Source: Actinomycetota bacterium
GTDB taxonomy: Bacteria; Actinomycetota; Acidimicrobiia; Acidimicrobiales; JAHWKP01
Length of the DNA stretch: 40,891 nt
Direction: 5' to 3'
Assembly: GCA_019347775.1 (NCBI GenBank)
Contig: JAHWKP010000001.1
Location: forward strand, 1-40,891
Under the pieces are notes generated by a model that made no database searches, was not told the origin of the DNA, and worked only from the letters and a program-made list of their open reading frames with translations. A program made the position numbers and the translations under genes. Below, piece after piece: positions 1 to 7,833 of the stretch (position 1 is its first letter; every line of letters begins with the position of its first letter).

Positions 1-224
1 ACTTTCGAGCCAGCATCGACGCTCGCCGACCCGTCAACGGAGCCGAAGTCGCCGGACCCGTCGCTCAATTCCACGGGCGCATCAACGACGCGGAGCGTGG
101 CCAGGGCCTCCGACTCTTCGCCTCCGAGATCCGACCAGACGGTGAAACGCAGGCCCGCCCCAATCACTGCAGCTAAGACCACGACGATGAGGACGATCCT
201 GGCCCGCGGCATCACCGAAATCAT
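1..224 (-). CDS. Partial membrane-anchored or exported protein (5' part only)
   Basis: An open frame begins with ATG at 224, 33 bases downstream of the lysS stop on the same strand, and runs without a stop to the window edge (74 codons). The N-terminus is MISVMPRARIVLIVVVLAAV, two positive charges followed by a strong hydrophobic stretch (about residues 8-24). This fits a signal peptide or a single N-terminal membrane anchor. The visible remainder is acidic and Gly/Ser/Asp-rich, as in an extracellular linker. No domain can be recognised from this fragment, so no function is assigned. It is probably the next gene of the lysS transcription unit. The start could also be an internal codon, since only a weak GGA lies upstream of the ATG. 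Confidence 0.5.
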   Translation of the reverse strand, partial: MISVMPRARIVLIVVVLAAVIGAGLRFTVWSDLGGEESEALATLRVVDAPVELSDGSGDFGSVDGSASVDAGSK

Positions 225-257
225 CGCTGATCCACTGGTGACCGTAGGTCGGAGTTC

Positions 258-1685
258 CTAGCTCTCCGGTGGGGCGGCTTTGAGGGTGGGGAAGGCGATG
301 ACGTCGCGGATGTTGGGGCTGTCGGTGATCAGCATCACCAGGCGGTCGATGCCGACCGACATGCCACCCGTTCCGGGCAGGCCGTACTCGAGCGCGCGGA
401 TGAACTCCTCGTCGATGCCCATCGCCTCTTCATCGCCGGCCGCCTTGCGGGCCGCCTGCGCCTCGAAGCGGGCCCGCTGTTCGTCCGGGTCGGTCAGCTC
501 GCTGAAGGCATTGCCCAGCTCACGGCCCGCGATAACCGGCTCGAAGCGCTCGACGAAGCCGTCCAGCTCCCGATGGTCGCGCGCCAGGGGCGAGACCTCT
601 TTCGGGTGGTCCATGACGAAGGTCGGGTCCCAAATATGCGACTCGGCCACCTGCTCGTAGAGCTCGACGATCCACTTGCCTGCGCCAGCTTCAGGGTCCG
701 GCTTCGGGGATCCAACGTGTTCCTCCACCAGAGCGCGCAACTCCTCTACCGGCGTACGCAGGTCGACCCTTACGTCGGCGTACTCCTCGATCAAATCGAG
801 CATCGAAGCCCGCCGCCACGGCGGCGTGAGGTCGAGGTCGCGTCCCTGGTAAGTGACCTTCAGCGTGCCGATGGCCGACTCCAGCGCAACGGCGACCAGG
901 TCCTCGGTCAACTTCATGACGCCGAGATAATCGGTGTAGGCCTGGTAGGCCTCGAGCATCGTGAACTCGGGCTGGTGCCGGTTGGAGATTCCCTCGTTGC
1001 GGAAGTTGCGGCCGATCTCGTAGACCCTCTCGAAGCCGCCTACCACCAGTCGCTTCAGATACAGCTCCGGAGCGATCCGCAGAGACAGCTCGCGGTCAAG
1101 AGCGTTGTGGTGAGTGAGGAAGGGCTTGGCGTAGGCGCCGCCGGCAACCTGATGCAGCATGGGCGTCTCCACTTCCATGAATCCCTGCTCGTCGAGGTAG
1201 CGGCGCATGGCCGAGATCACCCGCGTCCGGATCTGGAACGTCTTGCGAGTGTCCTCGGACACCCACAGGTCGAGCTCCCGCTGGCGGTATCGGGTGTCGG
1301 TATCGGACAATCCGTGCCACTTGTCGGGGAAGGGCCGGCGAGTCGGGGCCAGCAGCCGCCAGCTCGCGACCTTCACCGACAACTCACCCTTGCGGGTCTT
1401 CATCACCTCGCCGGAGGCGCCTACCCAGTCCCCCAGCGACAGCTTGGAGAACTCCTCGAAGTTCTCGGTGACATTGGCTGGCGCGAAGAGCTGGATGCGG
1501 CCGGTCTGGTCCGCCAGGGTGGCGAAGCAGAGCTTGCCCTGCCGGCGGATCAGCATCACCCGCCCGGCGACGGTGGCCTGACGTCCGGTCTCCTCGCCGT
1601 CACCAAGCTCAGCGAACTCCTCGTGCAAGTCGCCTGCGTTGGAGTCCTTGGGGAAGGTGTACGGAAGTTCGGGTCCGGAGCTCAC
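258..1685 (-). CDS. lysS: Lysine--tRNA ligase, class II
   Basis: Charges tRNA-Lys with lysine in the cytoplasm. An N-terminal OB-fold anticodon-binding domain (around VAGRVMLIRRQGKLCFATL) precedes the class II core. Motif 1 lies near GFMEVETPML, motif 2 is YEIGRNFRNEGISNRHQPEF, and motif 3 is GTGGMSVGIDRLVML. The frame stays open to an ATG at 1745, but that lies inside coaX. The GTG at 1685 overlaps the coaX TAG as TAGTG and gives 475 residues, close to the family norm, so I prefer it. It is the last recognised gene of the panC-panD-nadB-nadC-coaX-lysS run and is probably co-translated with coaX. Identity is certain; only the start is inferred. Confidence 0.97.
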   Translation of the reverse strand: MSSGPELPYTFPKDSNAGDLHEEFAELGDGEETGRQATVAGRVMLIRRQGKLCFATLADQTGRIQLFAPANVTENFEEFSKLSLGDWVGASGEVMKTRKGELSVKVASWRLLAPTRRPFPDKWHGLSDTDTRYRQRELDLWVSEDTRKTFQIRTRVISAMRRYLDEQGFMEVETPMLHQVAGGAYAKPFLTHHNALDRELSLRIAPELYLKRLVVGGFERVYEIGRNFRNEGISNRHQPEFTMLEAYQAYTDYLGVMKLTEDLVAVALESAIGTLKVTYQGRDLDLTPPWRRASMLDLIEEYADVRVDLRTPVEELRALVEEHVGSPKPDPEAGAGKWIVELYEQVAESHIWDPTFVMDHPKEVSPLARDHRELDGFVERFEPVIAGRELGNAFSELTDPDEQRARFEAQAARKAAGDEEAMGIDEEFIRALEYGLPGTGGMSVGIDRLVMLITDSPNIRDVIAFPTLKAAPPES

Positions 1686-2476
1686 TACTCCGCAGTCTCG
1701 CGATTTCTCCGGTACACCAAGCGCACGCCGTGAAGAGTTAGCCACGGCTCGTAGTGCTGGATGGCCTCAGAGTGCGGAACGATCAGGTTCGCCAGCCCGC
1801 CCGTGGCCACCACCGTGCACGGTTCGCCCACTTCTGCCTCCACCCGGGCGCACATCCCGTCGGCCTGGGCGGCGAAGCCGTAGACGGCCCCCGACGACAA
1901 GGTCTCGAGCGTCGATCGGCCGACCACCCGCCCAGGTGACGACAGCTCGACGCGGCGCAGACCTGCGGCCCGGCCGAACAGCGCATCGAGACTGATCTCC
2001 ACCCCGGGGCAGATGGCACCGCCCAGGTACTCGCCCTTGGCCGTGACGACCTCGAACGTTGTCGCCGTCCCGAAATCGACCACGATCGTCGGGCCTCCGT
2101 ACAGGTCGAAGGCGGCAACCGCGTCGGCGATGCGATCGGGACCGACCTCCCGCGGGTTGTCATAGAGAATCGGAATACCGCTCTTGACTCCGGGTCCCAC
2201 CGCGACTGCCTCCGTGCCCAAGTGTCTCGTCGCCAGCTCGCGGATGGCGACTGTTACGGGCGGCACAGACGAGGCGATGGCCACGCCAGTGACGACGTCG
2301 GAGAACGATCCGCCAGTCGTCTCGATCAACCCGCCGATCAAAAGCGCGTGTTCGTCCGGGGTCCTCTCCAGCACGGTCGAGACCCGCCAGTGATGGCGGG
2401 GCTCGGCCGAACCGTCCTCCTCGTCGTACAGGCCGAGGACAGTCTGGGTGTTGCCAGCATCGATGGCGAGCAGCAC
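1685..2476 (-). CDS. coaX: Type III pantothenate kinase
   Basis: ATP-dependent phosphorylation of pantothenate, the first step from vitamin B5 to coenzyme A. The 263-residue protein shows the ASKHA-fold features of CoaX: an N-terminal phosphate loop (LAIDAGNTQTVLGLYD), a central GPDRIADAVAAFDLYGGP segment, and the following VVDFGTATTF strand that carries the catalytic Asp region. The start is GTG at 2476, overlapping the nadC TAG (TAGTG); the stop overlaps the lysS GTG in the same way. CoaX uses the product of the upstream PanC and PanD enzymes (through pantothenate), so the position is functionally coherent. CoaX enzymes are typically not feedback-inhibited by CoA; that is family knowledge, not visible here. 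Confidence 0.95.
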   Translation of the reverse strand: MLLAIDAGNTQTVLGLYDEEDGSAEPRHHWRVSTVLERTPDEHALLIGGLIETTGGSFSDVVTGVAIASSVPPVTVAIRELATRHLGTEAVAVGPGVKSGIPILYDNPREVGPDRIADAVAAFDLYGGPTIVVDFGTATTFEVVTAKGEYLGGAICPGVEISLDALFGRAAGLRRVELSSPGRVVGRSTLETLSSGAVYGFAAQADGMCARVEAEVGEPCTVVATGGLANLIVPHSEAIQHYEPWLTLHGVRLVYRRNRETAE

Positions 2477-3348
2477 TAGAAGAACCCCTCCGAATCAGGA
2501 GCGACTCGAATCTCCATGGACAGGTCCAGCGAGGGGGCCGAGTGCGTCAGCCGCCCGATCGAAATGAAGTCAGGCCCGGCTGCGGAGTACGCGCCGACCG
2601 TCTCGAGACTCACACTGCCCGAGACCTCTATCGGGCAGCGGCCTTCGACCTTCTCGACACAGCGGGCCACTTCTTCGGGCGCCATGTTGTCGAGCATCAC
2701 CACGTCGGCCCCGGCGTCAACCGCCTCGATGACTTGCTCGAGCGCCTCACATTCGATCTCGACCTTGAGTTCGGGCCATCTCTTGCGGGCCTCGGCGACA
2801 GCCTCGGTAATCCCCATGGCCGCCAGGTGGTTGTCCTTGATGAGCACCATGTCCGAGAGCGACATCCGATGGTTGAGTCCGCCGCCGGCCCGTACTGCAG
2901 CCTTCTCCAGCTCGCGGAGCCCGGGGGTCGTCTTGCGGGTGTCGAGGATGCCGGCAGAGCCGGTGACGGCTGCCGCGTCCACGAACTTGCGAGTCTGGCT
3001 GGCGACGCCCGACAGGTGCCCCAGGAAGTTCAGTGCCGTCCGTTCAGCGGTGAGGAGCGAGCTGAGCCTCCCGCCGATCGTGGCGATTCTCTGATCTGGC
3101 TGCAGCCTGTCAGCGTCGCGCACCAGCCAGTCCACCCGAGTACTCGCGTCAACCTGACGGAAGGCCTCTTCGGCGCACGCGGTGCCGGCCAGCACCCCCT
3201 CCTGACGGGCGACGATCACAGCGCGCGCCTCTCGATCGGGGATCAGCACGGCACTGACGTCGCCATTCGGCCCCAGGTCCTCGGCCAGAGCACGCGACAC
3301 GGCGTCCCGCACCGCCTGGGTGGGCCGGTTCAGGGCCATCTCCGTCAT
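2476..3348 (-). CDS. nadC: Nicotinate-nucleotide pyrophosphorylase (carboxylating)
   Basis: Converts quinolinate and PRPP to nicotinate mononucleotide, CO2 and pyrophosphate in de novo NAD synthesis. The 290-residue length is normal. The diagnostic substrate-binding stretch is present: ILDTRKTTPGLRELEKAAVR, then GGGLNHRMSLSDMVLIKDNH. The barrel end carries EIECE, DVVMLDN and EVSGSVSLE strands. The ATG start overlaps the nadB stop by four bases (ATGA), which argues for translational coupling with aspartate oxidase, the enzyme two steps earlier. The quinolinate synthase gene nadA is not in this window. Confidence 0.96.
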   Translation of the reverse strand: MTEMALNRPTQAVRDAVSRALAEDLGPNGDVSAVLIPDREARAVIVARQEGVLAGTACAEEAFRQVDASTRVDWLVRDADRLQPDQRIATIGGRLSSLLTAERTALNFLGHLSGVASQTRKFVDAAAVTGSAGILDTRKTTPGLRELEKAAVRAGGGLNHRMSLSDMVLIKDNHLAAMGITEAVAEARKRWPELKVEIECEALEQVIEAVDAGADVVMLDNMAPEEVARCVEKVEGRCPIEVSGSVSLETVGAYSAAGPDFISIGRLTHSAPSLDLSMEIRVAPDSEGFF

Positions 3349-4967
3349 CGGATCACGATTCGGTGTGCGAACTCCCCCGACTTCTCAGGAAAGTCCGTAC
3401 GAGCGTGTGCCCCGCGGCTCTCTTCCCGCGCCATGGCGGCACCGATGAGAGCGCCCGCGACAGTGACCAGATTGGACAACTCCTGTGATCCTGGCCCCGG
3501 CTGCAGGCTGGCGGATCCGATGTCGGCGACTTCACTGGCGACGCGCTGCAGGGACTCAGCGCTACGCAATACGCCTGCGTCGGCGGTCATGGCCCGCTGC
3601 AGCTGGTCTCGCAGCTTCTCGACATCCTCACCGCCTTGGCCAGGGTGACGGCCCTCACCAGTGCGCTCGCCACTCGGCGCCGCGTTAGGGAGGCTGAGCA
3701 CGGTCGCTCCCTTCGGTGGTTCGAGAACTGCGCGCATGGCGCCGGTCGGCGACGGCCCGTCCCGTCCGTGCTCGATCGCCTCGACTACACGGGGCGAAAA
3801 CACCATCCCCTCCAGCAACGAGTTCGAGGCAAGTCGGTTGGCGCCGTGCACTCCCGTGCAGGCCGCTTCCCCGGCCGCCCACAGCCCAGCCATGGTGGTG
3901 GCGCCATCGAGATCGGTGACCACGCCACCTGAGAGGTAATGCGCGGCCGGCGCGATAGGGAGCCACTCCAAGGCCGGATCGAGACCGACCTCCCGCAGTG
4001 AAGCGGCGATCGTTGGAAAGCGCCGATCGAAGTCCTCCAGCGCAGTGGCGTCGAGCCACAAGTGGTCGACACCTTGGTCAGCCATGCGTGCCGTCATGGC
4101 TCGGCTGACGCGGTCCCGCGGGAGCAGTTCGTCGACGAAGCGTTCGCCCGCGGCATCTCGCAGCACCGCTCCGTGTCCCCGGAGCGCCTCGGACAACAGC
4201 GGCCGCGGCATGGCGGGATGGTGCAGTGCCGTGGGATGGAACTGGAAGAACTCCACGTCGGCGACCGCGGCACCGGCGCGAATGGCCATGGCGATGGCAT
4301 CGCCCGTCGCCTGACGTGGGTTCGTGGTCACCGCGAACAGCTGGCCCGCTCCGCCGGTAGCCAGTACGGTGTGGGCGGCGTGCACCGTGGCCGAGGTGCC
4401 GTCGGGGCGCATCGCCTTTATGCCCAAGCACCGGCCTGCTTCGATCACCAAGTCGGTGGCGAACCAGCCTTCCCAAACGGCGGCGGCGGTTTCCCGGACG
4501 GCCTCGACCAACGCCCGCTCGATCTCGGCGCCGGTGGCCGCTCCGCCGGCGTGCACGACCCGCGCATGCGTATGTCCACCTTCCCGCGCCAGCGACAGTC
4601 CCCCCGCCGCGTCGCGGTCGAATTCCGCGCCGAGCGTGATCAGCTCCTGTACCCGCGCCGGTCCTTCCTCGACCAGAACCCTCACCGCGTCGAGGTCGCA
4701 CAGCCCGTCGCCGGCGCCCAGGGTGTCCGCCAAGTGTTGGTCCGTCGAGTCCTCGTCCCCGCCGAGAACCGCCGCCACGCCCCCCTGCGCCCAACGGGTC
4801 GCCGACTGCGACAGCTCCGCCTTGGTCATCACACCTACCCGCATGCCACGGGCCGCGGCCTGGATCGCGGCAGAGAGCCCGGCGACGCCGCTGCCGAGGA
4901 TGAGGACGTCGAGTGATTCGGTCTCGCTGTCAGCGGGACCGGACGCGGCCCCTGGTGCCGCGTCCAC
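3345..4967 (-). CDS. nadB: L-aspartate oxidase
   Basis: FAD-dependent oxidation of L-aspartate to iminoaspartate, the first step of NAD synthesis. The 540-residue flavoprotein belongs to the succinate dehydrogenase/fumarate reductase family. It has an N-terminal Rossmann dinucleotide-binding segment (DVLILGSGVAGLSAAIQAA), the RWAQGGVAAV motif, the active-site region GGHTHARVVHAGGAATG, EFFQFHPTAL, and the C-terminal FAD contact GLWAAGEAACTGVHGANRLA. The start is GTG at 4967, directly next to the panD TAG with no spacer, and the stop overlaps nadC by ATGA. The last stretch is a normal helical C-terminal domain. nadBC sitting between panD and coaX is a local arrangement I note separately. Confidence 0.96.
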   Translation of the reverse strand: MDAAPGAASGPADSETESLDVLILGSGVAGLSAAIQAAARGMRVGVMTKAELSQSATRWAQGGVAAVLGGDEDSTDQHLADTLGAGDGLCDLDAVRVLVEEGPARVQELITLGAEFDRDAAGGLSLAREGGHTHARVVHAGGAATGAEIERALVEAVRETAAAVWEGWFATDLVIEAGRCLGIKAMRPDGTSATVHAAHTVLATGGAGQLFAVTTNPRQATGDAIAMAIRAGAAVADVEFFQFHPTALHHPAMPRPLLSEALRGHGAVLRDAAGERFVDELLPRDRVSRAMTARMADQGVDHLWLDATALEDFDRRFPTIAASLREVGLDPALEWLPIAPAAHYLSGGVVTDLDGATTMAGLWAAGEAACTGVHGANRLASNSLLEGMVFSPRVVEAIEHGRDGPSPTGAMRAVLEPPKGATVLSLPNAAPSGERTGEGRHPGQGGEDVEKLRDQLQRAMTADAGVLRSAESLQRVASEVADIGSASLQPGPGSQELSNLVTVAGALIGAAMAREESRGAHARTDFPEKSGEFAHRIVIR

Positions 4968-5336
4968 CTATCTGGCTATGTGGAGATCGGGGTGCCCGAC
5001 CGGGCGGTTGCGCTCGTCTACCAACACGATGGCCGGACGGAAATCGGCCAGCTCCTCCTCGTCGACCTCGGCATAGGCCATCACGATGATGCGGTCTCCT
5101 GGATGAACCAGCCGTGCCGCCGCCCCATTCATACAAATCTGACCGGGTCCGCCCACAATGACATAGGTCTCGAGCCGAGCCCCGTTGTCGATGTCGACGA
5201 CCTGCACCTTCTCGTACTCCCGAAGGTCGGCCAACCGCATGAGGTCGGCGTCGATCGTTATCGAACCCACGTAGTGCAGTTCCGCCTCGGTCACCGTGGC
5301 ACGGTGGATCTTGGACTTGAGCATGTGGCGTCGCAT
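4968..5336 (-). CDS. panD: Aspartate 1-decarboxylase precursor
   Basis: Pyruvoyl enzyme that makes beta-alanine for pantothenate synthesis. The 122-residue proenzyme contains the self-cleavage site Gly-Ser in ELHYVGSITIDADLM; cleavage there would generate the pyruvoyl group. The family core KSKIHRATVTEAELHYVGS and the C-terminal IVMAYAEVDEEEL are intact. The ATG at 5336 overlaps the panC stop as TGATG. The ATG at 5324 (MLKSKIH) is the more usual family start and cannot be excluded. Its product joins pantoate in the reaction catalysed by the PanC half of the upstream fused protein. Confidence 0.95.
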   Translation of the reverse strand: MRRHMLKSKIHRATVTEAELHYVGSITIDADLMRLADLREYEKVQVVDIDNGARLETYVIVGGPGQICMNGAAARLVHPGDRIIVMAYAEVDEEELADFRPAIVLVDERNRPVGHPDLHIAR

Positions 5337-6913
5337 CAGATGGTCACTCCAATGTTGTCTATGAGGCGGGCGCGGCCGAGTCGAGCGGCCACGAGCAGGC
5401 GGACCTCGTCGTGAAGTCGCGCAGGAACAGAAAGGTCGGCCGCGTGGACGGCCACGGCGTAGTCGAGTTCGAAGGCGGGCTCCTGGGAGATGAGGTCGGT
5501 CATAACGCCCGACACCCGAGCGGGGTCTCGTTCACCGTCCGCGATGGCGCCGGCTCCGGCAAGCAGGGCCTGGTGCAGCTTCGGCGCGACCTCGCGTTCT
5601 GCCGCCGAGAGGTAGGCGTTGCGACTCGACATGGCCAGACCGTCCTCCTCGCGGACCGTCGGGCATCCGAGTACGGCGACCGGCAGCGCGAGGTCGGAGG
5701 CGAGCCGCTGGATGACGAGCAGCTGCTGGTAGTCCTTCTCGCCGAAATAGGCCTGGCACTCACCCGCTATTGCGAAGAGCTTGGCGACCACGGTGGCCAC
5801 GCCGTCGAAGTGCCCCGGGCGCGATGCACCGTCGAGGACCTCTCCGACCGCGCCTGCCGCGACAGTCGTCGTCGGGGCGCCCTGCGGCCACATCTCCTCT
5901 TGGGCCGGAACGAACAGGTGGTGGGCCCCGGCCTCCCCCGCGATGCGACGGTCGCGGTCGAGGTCTCTGGGATAGGAGCCGAGGTCCTCCGACGCCGAGA
6001 ACTGCAAGGGGTTGACGAACACCGTCACCGCCACCACGTCACACTCCGCCGCCGCGCGTCGGATGAGACTGGCATGGCCATCGTGCAGATAACCCATGGT
6101 CGGAACGAGGCCAACCTTCCGGCCGGCGCTGCGCTCGGCTTGTAGCGCCTTGCGGAAGCCTTCAACTGATACATGCTCGAGCATGTTCACGTCCGCGCGT
6201 GGGACGTTCGAGCCCGCCAGCAGCACGGCCGAGGCCGACATGGCCTCGTAGGCGGGCCGCTCGGGCTCCGGAAGAGCACTCAGGTGGGCGGCGACGGTGT
6301 CCCAGTCACCACGGCGCACCGGACCGGTCAGAGCAGCGGCGGGACCCAACTCGGCGACGTTCTCGATCGTGGCGCGGACGAGACCGAGGTAGGCCTCGAA
6401 CGGAACTCCAGCGTCAGCCGCAATGCGCTCGACTTGGCCAAGCAGGGCGGCGAGATGACTCGCGGCCACCGTGGCGGCGGCGTGATAGCCCACCCGGCTG
6501 TCGTCGGAGACCTCGAAGGCCTTGCCGCCGAGGTCGTCCACGACCTGGCGGATGAAGGGGTCACCGGCGACTGCGAACCAGGCGCCCCCCGACAAGCGAC
6601 GTGCACCGGTAGCGGGGTCCGGTAGCGACACGAGTGGATGGAGCGCAGCCCGCCTCGGATGAGGCACGAGCACATCGGGACCGACCGAACCCGAGAGATG
6701 GGCGATCACCGCTTGGGCATCCGGTGAAATCCGGGCAGCCACAGCCTCGATGGCGGCGTCCGGCGTGGCGATGACGAGCAGGTCGACGCCAGCCGCAGCC
6801 TTCGAGAGGTCGTCGTCCCGACCGAGCGGAGCGAGCATGACCCATCCCGCTTCCTCGAGGGCCCGGTGCAGAGAGCCGCCGGCGCGGCCATGCCCGATGA
6901 CGCGCGCCGTCAT
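5336..6913 (-). CDS. panC: DUF2520 Rossmann protein fused to pantothenate synthetase
   Basis: One uninterrupted frame encodes two domains that actinobacteria usually make as adjacent proteins. Residues 1-240 are a Rossmann-like/DUF2520 protein: GxGxxG loop VIGHGRAGGSL, then DLLVIATPDAAIE, AHLSGSVGPDVL and HPLVSLPDP. Residues 244-525 are a full pantothenate synthetase, which condenses pantoate and beta-alanine with ATP. It shows the ATP loop VPTMGYLHDGHASLIRRA, VFVNPLQF, YFGEKDYQQL and MSSRNAYLS. The preferred start is ATG at 6913 because upstream sequence in this frame looks like noise. An internal ATG (residue 244, base 6184) could still yield separate PanC. The DUF2520 half resembles ketopantoate reductase-like dehydrogenases, but its reaction is not established. 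The gene feeds panD through a TGATG overlap. Confidence 0.93.
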   Translation of the reverse strand: MTARVIGHGRAGGSLHRALEEAGWVMLAPLGRDDDLSKAAAGVDLLVIATPDAAIEAVAARISPDAQAVIAHLSGSVGPDVLVPHPRRAALHPLVSLPDPATGARRLSGGAWFAVAGDPFIRQVVDDLGGKAFEVSDDSRVGYHAAATVAASHLAALLGQVERIAADAGVPFEAYLGLVRATIENVAELGPAAALTGPVRRGDWDTVAAHLSALPEPERPAYEAMSASAVLLAGSNVPRADVNMLEHVSVEGFRKALQAERSAGRKVGLVPTMGYLHDGHASLIRRAAAECDVVAVTVFVNPLQFSASEDLGSYPRDLDRDRRIAGEAGAHHLFVPAQEEMWPQGAPTTTVAAGAVGEVLDGASRPGHFDGVATVVAKLFAIAGECQAYFGEKDYQQLLVIQRLASDLALPVAVLGCPTVREEDGLAMSSRNAYLSAAEREVAPKLHQALLAGAGAIADGERDPARVSGVMTDLISQEPAFELDYAVAVHAADLSVPARLHDEVRLLVAARLGRARLIDNIGVTI

Positions 6914-6995
6914 TGCTCGGGACTCGCGCGCTGATGTCGGCACTGCCAACCTCGTTTCAGTCGTTCCGGCCCCGGTTTTCGGGTGCCGTTCGGCC

Positions 6996-7448
6996 CTATA
7001 AGGATAGATCGGTTCGGCGTCGTACCTGGGTGCGGGCCCACTCGGTCTGCTCGACCGGCACCAGGGATGGATCCAGGTCGGCCAGAGGAGCCAGGACGAA
7101 GGCCCGTTCGCCCATCCGTGGGTGCGGCACCTGCAGGTCGGCTTCGTCGACGATGAGGTCGTCGACCAGCAGGACATCCACGTCGAGTGTTCTCGGGCCC
7201 CACCGCTCGCGGCGCACGCGGCCGGCGTCGTCCTCCAGGTTGTGCGCGACCTGGAGAAGTTGGCGGGGAGAAAGCTCGGTGTCGATGGCGACGACGGCGT
7301 TGAGGTAGTCCGGCTGAGGGGGCCCTCCAGCTGGGGCGCTCTCGTATACCGGCGACACCCTCACGACATTCGGCAGTCCGGCTAAGGCGCGTCTGAGATG
7401 AGCCTCCCTGTCGCCCAGGTTTGATCCCAGCCCCAAGTACGCCCTCAT
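6996..7448 (-). CDS. folK: 2-amino-4-hydroxy-6-hydroxymethyldihydropteridine pyrophosphokinase
   Basis: Transfers pyrophosphate from ATP to 6-hydroxymethyl-7,8-dihydropterin, preparing it for FolP. The protein shows the HPPK signatures YLGLGSNLGDREAHLRRAL, the pterin-binding DYLNAVVAI, and RWGPRTLDVDVLLVDD with the Mg-binding Asp pair, followed by VPHPRMGERAFVLAPL. I start it at ATG 7448 (MRAYLGLGSN, 150 residues), which matches the usual family N-terminus. An in-frame ATG at 7472 would add eight residues and lies only 7 bases past the folB stop. It is the last fol gene of the cluster. An 82-base gap separates it from the PanC fusion. Confidence 0.95.
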   Translation of the reverse strand: MRAYLGLGSNLGDREAHLRRALAGLPNVVRVSPVYESAPAGGPPQPDYLNAVVAIDTELSPRQLLQVAHNLEDDAGRVRRERWGPRTLDVDVLLVDDLIVDEADLQVPHPRMGERAFVLAPLADLDPSLVPVEQTEWARTQVRRRTDLSL

Positions 7449-7479
7449 AGGTTGCCGGTGCCCGTCACCCATACGCGCA

Positions 7480-7833
7480 TCAGCGGGTAATGGTCACCCC
7501 GGCGCTGTCGAGGTGTGCGGCCACGGGAGGCCTCAGCTTGCGCAATGACACCGTGACCTTCTCGACGCGGGCGTCGGACTTGGCGACCTCCGCGATGCGT
7601 TCGGCCAGGATCTCGATGAGATCAAACGACTCGCCTTCGATGAGATCGACGATCCGTACCGACAGAGGTCCGTAGTCAATCGTGTCCTCTATGTCGTCGC
7701 TGCGGGCCGCTGCCGACAGATCCAGGTACAGGTCGAGGTCGACCTCGAACGGTTGCGCCGAGTCCTTCTCACCGGGCGCCAACCCATGCTTACCGAGCGC
7801 CCTGAGGCCCCTCAAGTTGATGAGGTCGCTCAC
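7480..7833 (-). CDS. folB: Dihydroneopterin aldolase
   Basis: Cleaves 7,8-dihydroneopterin to 6-hydroxymethyl-dihydropterin and glycolaldehyde. The 117-residue length is typical of this tunnelling-fold enzyme. Recognisable parts are the N-terminal INLRGLRALGKHGLAPGEK, the DTIDYGPLSVRIVDLIEGES segment with the conserved Tyr, and the catalytic-region helix and strand LIEILAERIAEV and VEKVTVSLRKLRPPV. The start is GTG at 7833, overlapping the stop of the upstream phosphatase-like gene by four bases (GTGA). Its translation therefore probably depends on ribosomes finishing that gene, which ties the unusual neighbour to folate synthesis. Confidence 0.95.
   Translation of the reverse strand: MSDLINLRGLRALGKHGLAPGEKDSAQPFEVDLDLYLDLSAAARSDDIEDTIDYGPLSVRIVDLIEGESFDLIEILAERIAEVAKSDARVEKVTVSLRKLRPPVAAHLDSAGVTITR

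Noticed and set aside
573..3648. Long plus-strand frames across lysS (386 codons) and nadC/nadB (368 codons)
   Set aside because: Antisense shadows of well-conserved enzymes; low-complexity composition and no family signature.
6914..7177. An 88-residue N-terminal extension of the DUF2520-PanC protein
   Set aside because: It overlaps folK in another frame, is Trp/Ser/Pro-rich noise, and the Rossmann loop expected at the N-terminus begins right after ATG 6913.
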